A stretch of DNA of 64,000 nt from PVC group bacterium (lineage in GTDB: Bacteria > Verrucomicrobiota > Kiritimatiellia > CAIKKV01), in assembly GCA_945898015.1 (NCBI GenBank), contig CAMDGM010000008.1:39766-103765 (forward strand). Direction: 5' to 3'. Made by a program: the position numbers and the translations under genes. The first letter of the stretch is position 1. Each line of letters opens with the position of its first letter. A model generated the notes under the pieces. The model did no database searches and had not been told where the DNA came from. It worked only from the letters and a program-made list of their open reading frames with translations. Of the stretch, positions 41,493-50,841 are shown one piece after another.

Positions 41493-43513
41493 GATGGCTC
41501 CCCTGACAAGGCCGGGACCGCCCCCCCCGGCTGCGGCAACCCTGGCAGGCCTTCCTCCGACTTGGCAACCCGATACGCATCCTCCCGGCCCAGCGCCCGG
41601 CCCAGCGCATTGACTTCGGCCTTCAGCTCGAGCACCCGCTCCTCCCGCCCGGTCATCAGGCGGTTCATCTGTTCCATTTCGGCCGCGGCACGCCTCATTT
41701 GCTCCTCCGTTTTCCGACGCTCCGTAATGTCCTGCTTGACGGCCAGAAACCGGATCATCCGCCCCTGCGAGTCGAAGATGGGGGAAAGAACCGCATGTTC
41801 CCAGAACACACTTCCGTCTTTACGCCGGTTCTCGAAATCCCCGCGCCACGTCCGTCCGGCCCGGAGGGTATCCCACAAAAGACGATAAAACTCGGTCGAT
41901 TGCTTCCCGCTTTTCAGGATGGACGGCTTCCGGCCCATCGCCTCGGCGGCCGAAAACCCGCTCACCTCCGTAAAAGACGGGTTTACATACAGGATCACGC
42001 CCTCCAGGTCCGTAATCACCACCGACGCGGGGCTCTGCTCCACGGCCTGCGACAACTCGCGGAGCTTCCCGTCCGTCTGCCGATGCTCCGCAATCTCCGC
42101 CTGAAGACGGTGGTTGCTGGCTTCCAGGTCTTCCATCACGCTGCTCATATTCCGAACCGGATCCACCACAGGAGCAGGACCGCCCGCCGGAATCGGATCC
42201 ATCCCCGCCCCTTCCCTGTACCGCGCGGGATGCCCCCCATCCACGAGCAGCCGGTTCATTTCGTCCTTCAATTCCACGATGCGCCCTTCGCGCTCATTCA
42301 AAAACCGGTTGGACCGCTCCAACGCATCCGCCCGCTCCTGAAGCATCTTTTCGGCCCGGCGCCGCGCCGTGATGTTCTGAAGGGTCCCGGTCATCCGAAC
42401 CGGTTTCCCGTCCACCGCACGTTCGGTCACCAGCCCATGCTCGGAAATCCACACCCAGTCCCCGGATTTTTCTCGGACTCGATACTCCGCCTCAAAGGGC
42501 AAGGTCTCGGACGCGGCCAGGGTGGAGCGAAAAACGTCCAGCATGGCGGCCAGGTCGTCCGGATGAATCAAGCCGCGCCAGGCGGCCATATGACCCGGCG
42601 CCTCGGCCGGTTCATAACCGAGCAAAACGCCCCACTGCAAATCCACATAAAGCGTGTCGTCCCGCAAATCCCAATCCCATAAACTCTGCCGGGCGCCGGA
42701 TAACGCCGCCTTCATGCGGTTTTCACTCACCTGCAGGCGTCGCGCCGAAAGGGCCATGCGATGGCCGGATAATTTCACCGCCCGCAGCCACAGCACCAGG
42801 ACACCCCACAGTAACGCCGCCAGCAGCGTCATCGACAAAGGCGCCAGCCAGCTCCTGTAACGGGCCATTTTCCAGTTCCGGGCATCGCAATCCAGGCCCA
42901 GCGCCGCCAGCACGCGCCCCGTTTTCGGCGCGCGCACGGGCGCCACCGCCGTCACCCACACCCCGTATTGATCCGCCAACGGTCCTTCCATGAAAGACCG
43001 GCCGGAAAACACCGCCTCCTTGAGCCCGTCACTGGCCTCGTCATACACCATCCCGGGTGGCGAGTGATCCGCCGACTCTTCCGGCTCGGATTCGGCCAGG
43101 AATACGACTTGTCCCTGGCGCTCCGTCAGCAGATATAGGTAACGAATATCCGGGGACGCCAGGCGAATTCGTCTCAACTGGTCACAAAGGGCCTGATAGG
43201 CCGGACTCGTGGTATCCGCAAGGGAAGCGGTAAGCGGCGACACGCTCTCCGGAGAGACGGCCGCGGCGGCCAGCTGGGCCTGCCTCAACAGATGGTCCCG
43301 GCGAAATTGATCGCCACGAATCCCCATCCAGACCGTCATCGTCACGCCCACCAAGACGATCACGATAAAACCGGGTACCGCAAAAACCTTCACGCGCGCC
43401 TCGTCCTGCGACGAACGCTCATGACCTCTCTCACGGAACATCCATCGTTGGAAATTGCGCATTTGTTCAATCATAGCAACAATTAAAATAAATTGCATGC
43501 TGTTTGTGCGCAA
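41489..43513 (-). CDS. Periplasmic sensor-PAS-PAS protein without kinase domain (start uncertain)
   Basis: Cache-like HLLRQAQLAAAAVSPESVSPL...DQYGVWVTAVAPVRAPKTGRVLAALGLDCDARNWK; two PAS; ends MTGREERVLELKAEVNALGRALGREDAYR. Confidence 0.85.
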   Translation of the reverse strand: MRTNSMQFILIVAMIEQMRNFQRWMFRERGHERSSQDEARVKVFAVPGFIVIVLVGVTMTVWMGIRGDQFRRDHLLRQAQLAAAAVSPESVSPLTASLADTTSPAYQALCDQLRRIRLASPDIRYLYLLTERQGQVVFLAESEPEESADHSPPGMVYDEASDGLKEAVFSGRSFMEGPLADQYGVWVTAVAPVRAPKTGRVLAALGLDCDARNWKMARYRSWLAPLSMTLLAALLWGVLVLWLRAVKLSGHRMALSARRLQVSENRMKAALSGARQSLWDWDLRDDTLYVDLQWGVLLGYEPAEAPGHMAAWRGLIHPDDLAAMLDVFRSTLAASETLPFEAEYRVREKSGDWVWISEHGLVTERAVDGKPVRMTGTLQNITARRRAEKMLQERADALERSNRFLNEREGRIVELKDEMNRLLVDGGHPARYREGAGMDPIPAGGPAPVVDPVRNMSSVMEDLEASNHRLQAEIAEHRQTDGKLRELSQAVEQSPASVVITDLEGVILYVNPSFTEVSGFSAAEAMGRKPSILKSGKQSTEFYRLLWDTLRAGRTWRGDFENRRKDGSVFWEHAVLSPIFDSQGRMIRFLAVKQDITERRKTEEQMRRAAAEMEQMNRLMTGREERVLELKAEVNALGRALGREDAYRVAKSEEGLPGLPQPGGAVPALSGEPS

Positions 43514-43521
43514 AATTCAGC

Positions 43522-43541
43522 CGTATTCAAACGTATTCAAA
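43522..43541. repeat. Two perfect 10-bp tandem direct repeats CGTATTCAAA CGTATTCAAA
   Basis: Read directly at 43522-43531 and 43532-43541, in the intergenic gap upstream of the minus-strand sensor run. Confidence 0.85.
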
Positions 43542-43574
43542 CGCGGCGGATCAACCCCCAAACCGGCGGCGCGT

Positions 43575-44777
43575 TCAAAGAACCCGGGCCAGGCACGCCC
43601 GAGCTTTGTCCAATCGGCCAAGGAGCTCCCCCCGGACCGCCCGGCTACGCTCGACAAAGGCGTCCTTGGCATCCAACAGCCGGAACGTTTCCGCCTGCAA
43701 CGCGTCAAAATCACATTGCTCCACGCTGCCGACGGAGCGAAGGCCAAAGGGCGCCAGAAAATTATCCACCTTCGAGCCGCGGCTGATGCCAATGACGGGC
43801 ACCGACACAATGGACGCGAAAATAAGCAGGTGAAGCCGGCTGCTGGCGATCACATCCATGCGCGACGCCACCGCCAGGATCTCCCCCGGGTCATACCGGC
43901 CCTCCAGCACAAAGCCCCGGTCGGGCCGTTTCATCCGCTGGCGCAAACCCGCCATCAGCCTCGAATCCGTCACCGGGTTCATCGGAATGAACACGATTTG
44001 CGCTCCGCGCTCTTCGACCAGGCGGTCGAAAACGGCAATCAAGCCTTCCTCCCGGCGAATCGCCCGCTGCGCCGAGACGCAAAACCCAACCCGGGGCCCC
44101 GGGCCTCCCAGCGCGCTCCGGAAGGCCTCCGGCAAGGGCGCAAAATCCAGCGCGGCCGGCTCCAGGATCAGCGCGGAATCCGCCCCCACGACAATCTCCC
44201 GTATCACGCCGCAGCCCTGCAATTCGCGGGCGCTTTCCGGATCGCGCACCACCACCCGATCAGCCGCGTTCACCGCCGTGGCGATAAGTCCCTTGGCCCG
44301 CCTGACCCGACGCCGTTCCTCCCAGGCAATCGGATCCAGGAGGCCCCCGGACCCCTTCTGGATGGCGCTCAGCAACGCCCGGCGGCGGCCGGGCAGCACG
44401 GAATATTTGGCCGGATTCAAGGCGTCATTCATCCCCACCGACCAGACAATGGTTTTACGCCCAGCCGCCTGGGCCAGGCGGAGCATCTCGACGGGGATCT
44501 CCGGGTAATCCGACAGCCCGGTCGCACCCGCCCACATGAAGACGTCGTGGGCGCCAAGCTCGTCCTTCATTTCCCGGCGGCTATAGGGCGGCTCAAAACC
44601 GAACAGCGGCACCGTCCGCACCCCGAGTTTCCGGGCCGTCGCGGGCCCGTCATCCGTGCTGACACTGATCTCCGCGTCGGGGCGTGCCGCGCGCACAATC
44701 CGGACCACGCATTCCAGAATGGCCTCATCCCCCACATTGTTACGCCCGAAGGGCACCCCGCCCAGAAGAATGTTCAT
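43575..44777 (-). CDS. Polysaccharide pyruvyl transferase family protein
   Basis: MNILLGGVPFGRNNVGDEAILECVVRIV, VVRDPESARELQGCGV, ASSRLHLLIFASIVSVPVIGISRGSKVDNFL typical of the family (CsaB-like). Confidence 0.9.
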   Translation of the reverse strand: MNILLGGVPFGRNNVGDEAILECVVRIVRAARPDAEISVSTDDGPATARKLGVRTVPLFGFEPPYSRREMKDELGAHDVFMWAGATGLSDYPEIPVEMLRLAQAAGRKTIVWSVGMNDALNPAKYSVLPGRRRALLSAIQKGSGGLLDPIAWEERRRVRRAKGLIATAVNAADRVVVRDPESARELQGCGVIREIVVGADSALILEPAALDFAPLPEAFRSALGGPGPRVGFCVSAQRAIRREEGLIAVFDRLVEERGAQIVFIPMNPVTDSRLMAGLRQRMKRPDRGFVLEGRYDPGEILAVASRMDVIASSRLHLLIFASIVSVPVIGISRGSKVDNFLAPFGLRSVGSVEQCDFDALQAETFRLLDAKDAFVERSRAVRGELLGRLDKARACLARVL

Positions 44778-46363
44778 CGTCCCGCTCCCGTCGCCGGCGC
44801 CCGAACCGGCCCGATTACAAGGTCCAAGACGCGATTCACACGCGCCAGTCCCAGTGCACGCAGCTCCGTCACATCCTCCGGCCTCACCAGGCGCAGGAGC
44901 CGGATCAACACCGGATAAAGCGCCAGGTAGGCGCCGCCCAGCAGGACCAGCATGACCAGGTTAAGATGGGGCGCCAGCGGACTTAACGCCGCGGCCAGCA
45001 CCACCGTGACCGCCACCTGGCGCAGGAAAAAGCCGGTCGGGAAATGGATGCCGCCAAGAATGCCTCGCACGGCTTTCAGCCGCCAGGGGATGGTCAGCAC
45101 AAAGGTTCCCGCCACCGCGGCCACCGCGCCGGCCATGCCGAAACGCGGAATCAGCAGCCAGTCCAGCAGCAGGTTCACGCCAACCTGCAGGAGCATGTAG
45201 GGCAGCATCTGCAGCACCTTCTCCTTCACGGTGATGGCCATCGACAGGGGCGCCGAAATGAGCGGCAGGACGTGCAGCACGCAGAAGGCCGCGGCCACGG
45301 GGCCGGCCGGGGCCATGGCCTGGCCGTACAGCAGAACCAATCCCCGTGAGGCAAAAAAGACGCCAAACGCGGCCAGCGGCGTCACAATCAGGATGGTCAG
45401 CTTGTACACCGAATCAATCAGACGCCCGAGGCAGTCGGGATCCCGCGTATACGCCTGGGCGAAAGCCGAGGTGAAGAGGGTTTGCAGGGCGGCGGGAATC
45501 AGGGTCAGCACCAGCAGGGGAGTCGTGTACCCCAGATCGTAGTATCCGACCACCGCCGGAGTGAAATACACGCCCAGGAAAAACACTTCCGTGTACTTCA
45601 TCATCAGCATCCGCAGGACCGTGTTCAGCATGGTCGGAAGAGACAGCTTCAGCGTGCGCTGCCGGCCAATGCCCCGGGGGGGCGAACGCCAGGGCAACCC
45701 GCGGACCAACCGGGTCAGCAAAACCAGGCTGACGCCGTAGACCAGGAGCAACGCAACCGACTGGGATGCCAGAGCCAGGGCCGCCTCCGGCCGCCACCGC
45801 AAAGCCCCCGCCAGGCACGCCAGCCAGAGCACGCCATTGACCAGGGACAGCAACGCCACGGTCCGCGCCCGGAACAGGGCCGTGAAGGCATTGTTAAGCG
45901 AATCCTTGAGCACCGTGGCCGCCAGCAAAATACCCGCCGGAACCAGAAGCCCCCGGAAATCCATGTGGAACCACCGGTCCAGCCACGGCTTCATGCCGAT
46001 CAAGGCCAGCAGCGCCAGCACCGCCGCCACCTGCTGGAGCGCCAGGGAGCGAACCAGCAGCCGGCTCAATCCGGCGCGGTTGTGGTGGGCGGTCAGCTCG
46101 GGGATGAAGCGAAGCAGAGCCACATCGAAGCCCAGGGCGCAAATCACCACCAGATAATCCGTGATGTTGCGGATCAGGCTGAGGCGGCCATATTCCTCCG
46201 GTCCCAGCCAGCGCACCGTCAACACGGACAAGCCCATGTAGACAAACAGCATCAGGCCCTTGTTCAGGACCATCCAAGGCAGCCCCCCCACCGCCTCACG
46301 CGAAAAATAGACGCCCCCTTCCGAAGGGGGCCGGGCGGTGGAGATGGGCGGAGTGTCTTCCAT
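44774..46363 (-). CDS. Polysaccharide flippase (Wzx/MATE-like)
   Basis: 529 aa polytopic; VLTVRWLGPEEYGRLSLIRNITDYLVVICALGFDVALLRFIPEL. Confidence 0.9.
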   Translation of the reverse strand: MEDTPPISTARPPSEGGVYFSREAVGGLPWMVLNKGLMLFVYMGLSVLTVRWLGPEEYGRLSLIRNITDYLVVICALGFDVALLRFIPELTAHHNRAGLSRLLVRSLALQQVAAVLALLALIGMKPWLDRWFHMDFRGLLVPAGILLAATVLKDSLNNAFTALFRARTVALLSLVNGVLWLACLAGALRWRPEAALALASQSVALLLVYGVSLVLLTRLVRGLPWRSPPRGIGRQRTLKLSLPTMLNTVLRMLMMKYTEVFFLGVYFTPAVVGYYDLGYTTPLLVLTLIPAALQTLFTSAFAQAYTRDPDCLGRLIDSVYKLTILIVTPLAAFGVFFASRGLVLLYGQAMAPAGPVAAAFCVLHVLPLISAPLSMAITVKEKVLQMLPYMLLQVGVNLLLDWLLIPRFGMAGAVAAVAGTFVLTIPWRLKAVRGILGGIHFPTGFFLRQVAVTVVLAAALSPLAPHLNLVMLVLLGGAYLALYPVLIRLLRLVRPEDVTELRALGLARVNRVLDLVIGPVRAPATGAGR

Positions 46364-46374
46364 AACGGGACTTT

Positions 46375-47604
46375 CTACGGCACCACGAGCGGCCGCTGCG
46401 AATTTCCTTTCGACCCGCTGGTGTTCTGGTACAACTGCGCCGCGGAGTCGGAGGACACCGTGGTGGCATAGGCCGACAGGGCGGCCTCGACAATTTCGCG
46501 CAGGAACGCAAACCGGCGCGGCGGCACATACACGATATCGCCCGGCGACAGCCGGATGTCGACCTCCTTGCCCTGGATGATCCGGTTGAAGTTGACCACC
46601 CGCGCCTCCGGCCGGGACAGCGATCCGCGCACCACCACAATCCGGCCATCGGACGTGGCCTTCAAGCCCCGGGCCTCCGTGAGCGCCTGGATGAGGGAGA
46701 CGGCCGAGAAGAACCCGATCGTGCGAGGAAAGTTCACCTCGCCCAGCACATAGATGCTCCGGACGAGCGAGGACGGGATGGTCACGATATCCCCATTCCT
46801 CAGCTCCACATTCTGCCGGTTATCGCCCTGATGCAGGAGCCCGTCAAAATCCAGGGGCACCAGCTGGCCCCCCCGCATCAGGGTGGCATGCTGGAAATCG
46901 GCCATCTCCGCGGTCGAATTCCGGAAATAACCGGTGCGGATCCCGCGGGCCTTGGCAATGGCGTCCAGCACCGTGGTGCGGCCCTGGAGCAAATAGGTGC
47001 CGGGATAATTCAGCTCGCCCAGGATGGTGTACGTCTGGCTTCCGAAGCGCACGGGCACCACATTGATAATCCCCCGGTTGAGCGTGGCGGACACCCGCTT
47101 TTGCAAATCCGCGCGCAGTTCGTCGAGCGTCCGGCCCGCCGCCGGCACGGTGCCGACCAGCATATAGGCCACGTTGCCGTTGGGGTCCACCGGCGCCTCG
47201 CGCGTGCTCCCCTCTTCGCCGTAGATGGACAAGCTCAGCACATCGCCCACGCCAAGGCGGTAGGGCCCCGCCGCCGCCTCGGCCGCCACGACGTTGCTCG
47301 CCGGCGGGGACGTGAAATCAAACCGCTCATAGGCCGGAGCCTGAGCGGCTTCGGACGGCGGCGCCACGCGGCCCCGATCCGGCGAGGCGCACCCGCCCGC
47401 CAGCATCAGCGCGGCCGCCAGGACCCGCAGGCCTTCACGGCTGAGGCGCCGGAGCGGACGGCCCCGGAATAGGCAGAATAGTGGATTCAGAGGATGTTCC
47501 TTGGTTGTTACCCGTTCCCGACGAAACGCCAGTCCCCGTGTTGACGCTGAAAAAAGTATCCGAAACCAGCGCGGCGCCATACTCGGAGGCGAACGTCTTG
47601 ACAA
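46375..47604 (-). CDS. Polysaccharide export protein (Wza-like) lipoprotein, copy 1 (start uncertain)
   Basis: ALMLAGGCASP lipobox; YRLGVGDVLSLSIYGEEGSTREAPVDPNGNVAYMLVGTVPAAGRTLDELRADLQKRV (Poly_export), SLBB-like IYVLGEVNFPRTIGFFSAVSLIQALTEARGL. Confidence 0.92.
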   Translation of the reverse strand: MSRRSPPSMAPRWFRILFSASTRGLAFRRERVTTKEHPLNPLFCLFRGRPLRRLSREGLRVLAAALMLAGGCASPDRGRVAPPSEAAQAPAYERFDFTSPPASNVVAAEAAAGPYRLGVGDVLSLSIYGEEGSTREAPVDPNGNVAYMLVGTVPAAGRTLDELRADLQKRVSATLNRGIINVVPVRFGSQTYTILGELNYPGTYLLQGRTTVLDAIAKARGIRTGYFRNSTAEMADFQHATLMRGGQLVPLDFDGLLHQGDNRQNVELRNGDIVTIPSSLVRSIYVLGEVNFPRTIGFFSAVSLIQALTEARGLKATSDGRIVVVRGSLSRPEARVVNFNRIIQGKEVDIRLSPGDIVYVPPRRFAFLREIVEAALSAYATTVSSDSAAQLYQNTSGSKGNSQRPLVVP

Positions 47605-48619
47605 ACGTCAACACCACGCTGCGTGCCAATTCCCGGGCAAACCGGAACGGCTTCTCGGGAATATACACGATGTCGCCGGGCAGCAGGGCCACATCCGACT
47701 CCCGCCCCTTCAGGATGCCCGCCATATCCACTTCAATCGCCTGCGGATCGTTGAGCGCCCCCCGGAGGATCAGCACCTGGCTGAGGCGGGCGTTCGGCTG
47801 ATACCCGCCGCCCCGGTCGGACGAGCCGGACAGCAACTGCACCAGCGTCAACCCGTCCGTATAGGCCGCCGTTTTCTGCTCGGCCACAGCGCCCATCAGG
47901 TACACCTCCTGCCCCAGCCCGGAGGCAATGTAAAGAATGTCACCCGGCCGCATGTAAACATCCTGGGACGCGTCATTGCGGTTCACCAGCGCCTCAAAAT
48001 TGATCGGCAGCCGCTGACCCTCCCGCAGCAGGTAGCTGTCCTTGAGCGAGGCCAGCTGAATGGTGCTGCCCCGGTAAATGCCCTGGGCCAGCCCGCCCGC
48101 CCGGGCCAGCGCCTGCCTCAACGTCAGCGAACTTTCCAGGGGGTACGTGCCCGGATAGACCAGCTTCCCCAGCGCCAGGAACTTGTTCTTGGCAAACTGC
48201 CGGGGCAAAATCGACACGCTCGGCTGATTGAAGAGCCGCGCCAGCCCGCGCTCGATGTCCCGCTCGACCTCGGCCGGAGTCCGGTCCACCGCCGGAATCC
48301 CCTCCATAAACAGGTAATACAGCTTGCCATCCGGCGCAACGGGCGTCATCGCCACCGTGTCGTTAAATCCAAAAACGGAAACATCCACCACATCGCCGAC
48401 CGAAAACCGGTAGGACGTCGGATCGTACGGCAGGAAACAGCTTGCGGGCAGCGGCTCCGGCCCCCGCGCCGGGGCGGCGGCGTTCGTCACGGCCGGAGCG
48501 GGCGGGTTCGCCACCCCGGCCGGCGGCGCCGCCGTGCGGCACGACACCCCCGCGCCGAGCAGGACAACGATCCCCATCCGGCTCAACGCAGCCCCGAAGC
48601 TCCTCATGTCCTCCCTCAT
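47435..48619 (-). CDS. Polysaccharide export protein (Wza-like) lipoprotein, copy 2
   Basis: LLGAGVSC lipobox; YRFSVGDVVDVSVFGFNDTVAMTPVAPDGKLYYLFMEGIPAVDRTPAEVERDI; VYLMGAVAEQKTAAYTDGLTLVQLLSGSS. Confidence 0.92.
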   Translation of the reverse strand: MREDMRSFGAALSRMGIVVLLGAGVSCRTAAPPAGVANPPAPAVTNAAAPARGPEPLPASCFLPYDPTSYRFSVGDVVDVSVFGFNDTVAMTPVAPDGKLYYLFMEGIPAVDRTPAEVERDIERGLARLFNQPSVSILPRQFAKNKFLALGKLVYPGTYPLESSLTLRQALARAGGLAQGIYRGSTIQLASLKDSYLLREGQRLPINFEALVNRNDASQDVYMRPGDILYIASGLGQEVYLMGAVAEQKTAAYTDGLTLVQLLSGSSDRGGGYQPNARLSQVLILRGALNDPQAIEVDMAGILKGRESDVALLPGDIVYIPEKPFRFARELARSVVLTFVKTFASEYGAALVSDTFFSVNTGTGVSSGTGNNQGTSSESTILPIPGPSAPAPQP

Positions 48620-48629
48620 GCCGGGATCC

Positions 48630-50669
48630 CTATCCTCTTCCATGCGCGGCCGATGTCGGCTCGGCAAAGTTCAGAATAATACCCTGGGGCCGGATGCCGG
48701 CGCGATCCAGCTCGTCAAAAGCCAAATTCACGACCGCTTTCGCCGTGCGCGACGCATCGATCACCCAGACGGAATGCTCCGTCATCCGGGCCAGCATTTC
48801 CGCGCTCCGGCTTTCCAGGAAGGCCGGCGTATCCAGCACCACAAAGCCAAAATCGGCCCGAAGCTTTTCAAGAAGACGGGCCATGGCTTTCCCGTGCAGC
48901 CGCTCCGGCAGATCCCCGGCGTCGGCCATCAGCTTCAGGCAGGTCACACCGTCCTGCACAAAACACACCTCATCCCACACCGCCTGCTCCGACAGGTACG
49001 CCTCCAGGCCCAGCCGGGACGCCGGCGGGCACAGGGTGGCATTGGGGGCGCCATCGAAGTCGAGGTACGCCGTCTTCACCCCCAGGCCGGCCCAGTAGCG
49101 GGCCAGCTGAAAGGCCAGTGTGCTTTTGCCCTCCCCGCCCTGCGCGCTCAGGACCGCCGCCAGGCGCACCGGAGCCGCTTCGGAATCCTGGCGCCACCGC
49201 TGATAAACCGACCGGCAAACCGGCAGGAACGCGTCTCCCAGCGCGGCCGGCGCCATCACCTCCACCACGCCCAGGCAGGGCGCCTGATACGCCAGCTCGA
49301 TCTGGGTGGCCGTTCTCAACTTGGGATCGAGCAACTCCAGCGCCACGCACACCGCGGTTCCCCCGAACAGCCCCGCCAGCAGCGCCAGCAGCGGAAACAG
49401 CAGCGCCAGCTTGGAACGATCGGCCGTTGCAGTCCGCGCCGGTTCCAGCAATTCAAAGTCACCCAGATCCAGCTCGGCCGCCAGCCTCGCATTGTCGGCG
49501 CTTTTTTCCAGCGCCTGGCACATCTCGCTGGCGGCCACCCGGCGCTGAAGGAAGCCGGCCAGCTCGATCTGCTGGCGCGGCAGGTAGGCGAATTTTTTCT
49601 CCACCACCGCCATCTCCTCGGCGACCTGCGTGACGGTTTGATCCAGGACACTCTTCTCGGCTTCCAGGCGCAGCAGCTCCTGCGCAAACTGCCGCTTGGC
49701 CGGATTCGGCTCATACACGCGCTCGCGATTTTCGTCATAGGATTTATCCGCCATCGTCCGGCGCATTTCCTTGATTTCATCTTCCAGCGTCTGGACCCGG
49801 GGGTTGTCCGGGCCATACTTGGTGCGCGCCTCCATCAGCGCCACCTCCGTGTTGGAGATCCGCCGCTTCATGGGATTGTCTTCCATCGACTCCCGCAGCA
49901 CCTCGTCCGGCAGGCCGGCCACGATCGTGCGGTAGTTTTCAATCCGCAACCGCTGGGCATTCGCCGCGATCTTCGCCGCGCTGAGGCGTTCCGAAACCGC
50001 GGCCACGCTGTCCAGGAACGCCGCCGTGTCGGCCGCCGCCTCCAGCAGGCGGTTGGTGGCCTGGAACGCGGACAGCTGCTCGCTCAGCACCATCAGGTCC
50101 TTGCGCCCCTGAAGCGCCTGCTGGTGGAACTGCTCGGCGGCCTGGACGGCCTGGGAGCGGTAAAAATCGCGGTTGTCCTCCAGGGCCACCCGGATGAACT
50201 CGTTGACGACCCCCACCGCGGAATCCGCCGTGGGCATGTTTTCCACCGTCAGCAGGATGATCTCGGAGTTCTTCTCGGACTTGGTTTGGATCCGCCACCG
50301 CAAGTCGTCCGCCGTCATGGACAGGGCCAGCTTCGTCCGGACCGCCTCCATGTTGCTGGTCCGGCGGAGCAGGCTGAGCGCCGTGTTGCGGGCAAAGCCC
50401 TTGATCACAAACGCGGAACCGGAGGCGGCGAGCGCCTGCTCCTGGCGCGCGGTTCGGTACAGGAGGCTGGCCCGCGCGTCATATTTGACGCGGCTGGCCC
50501 GAAGGGCCCCCAGCAGGCCCAGGATCACGCAACCCGCGGTCACCAGGGCGATCAGCCAGCCCCGGCGCAGCACCCCGCGGCGCAATTTAACCCAATCGAT
50601 TTGCTGGAGCATCGTCTCCGCCGTCACGGGACGGCGAAGCGGCGTCAAACTGGCGTCTTGTTTCGGCAT
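48630..50669 (-). CDS. Chain-length determinant (Wzz-like) fused to BY-kinase-like ATPase
   Basis: Wzz-type N-term TM and coiled coil; VLSAQGGEGKSTLAFQLARYWA (Walker A), TAYLDFDGAPN, FGFVVLDTPAFL (Walker B). Confidence 0.9.
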   Translation of the reverse strand: MPKQDASLTPLRRPVTAETMLQQIDWVKLRRGVLRRGWLIALVTAGCVILGLLGALRASRVKYDARASLLYRTARQEQALAASGSAFVIKGFARNTALSLLRRTSNMEAVRTKLALSMTADDLRWRIQTKSEKNSEIILLTVENMPTADSAVGVVNEFIRVALEDNRDFYRSQAVQAAEQFHQQALQGRKDLMVLSEQLSAFQATNRLLEAAADTAAFLDSVAAVSERLSAAKIAANAQRLRIENYRTIVAGLPDEVLRESMEDNPMKRRISNTEVALMEARTKYGPDNPRVQTLEDEIKEMRRTMADKSYDENRERVYEPNPAKRQFAQELLRLEAEKSVLDQTVTQVAEEMAVVEKKFAYLPRQQIELAGFLQRRVAASEMCQALEKSADNARLAAELDLGDFELLEPARTATADRSKLALLFPLLALLAGLFGGTAVCVALELLDPKLRTATQIELAYQAPCLGVVEVMAPAALGDAFLPVCRSVYQRWRQDSEAAPVRLAAVLSAQGGEGKSTLAFQLARYWAGLGVKTAYLDFDGAPNATLCPPASRLGLEAYLSEQAVWDEVCFVQDGVTCLKLMADAGDLPERLHGKAMARLLEKLRADFGFVVLDTPAFLESRSAEMLARMTEHSVWVIDASRTAKAVVNLAFDELDRAGIRPQGIILNFAEPTSAAHGRG

Positions 50670-50841
50670 GAAAAAGACAACGCCCCTTCAGGTTGGGAGA
50701 GAGCCCCTACCCCCTCCAATCGACTTGTGGGGGGAAGCGTAACACGCACCAAGCCTCCTGTCGAGTATTCGACTTCTGGTGGATTTTCATTGCTCCCGGA
50801 ATCATTTTCCCGATAATGAGCGGTCAAACGGAGATCGCCCG

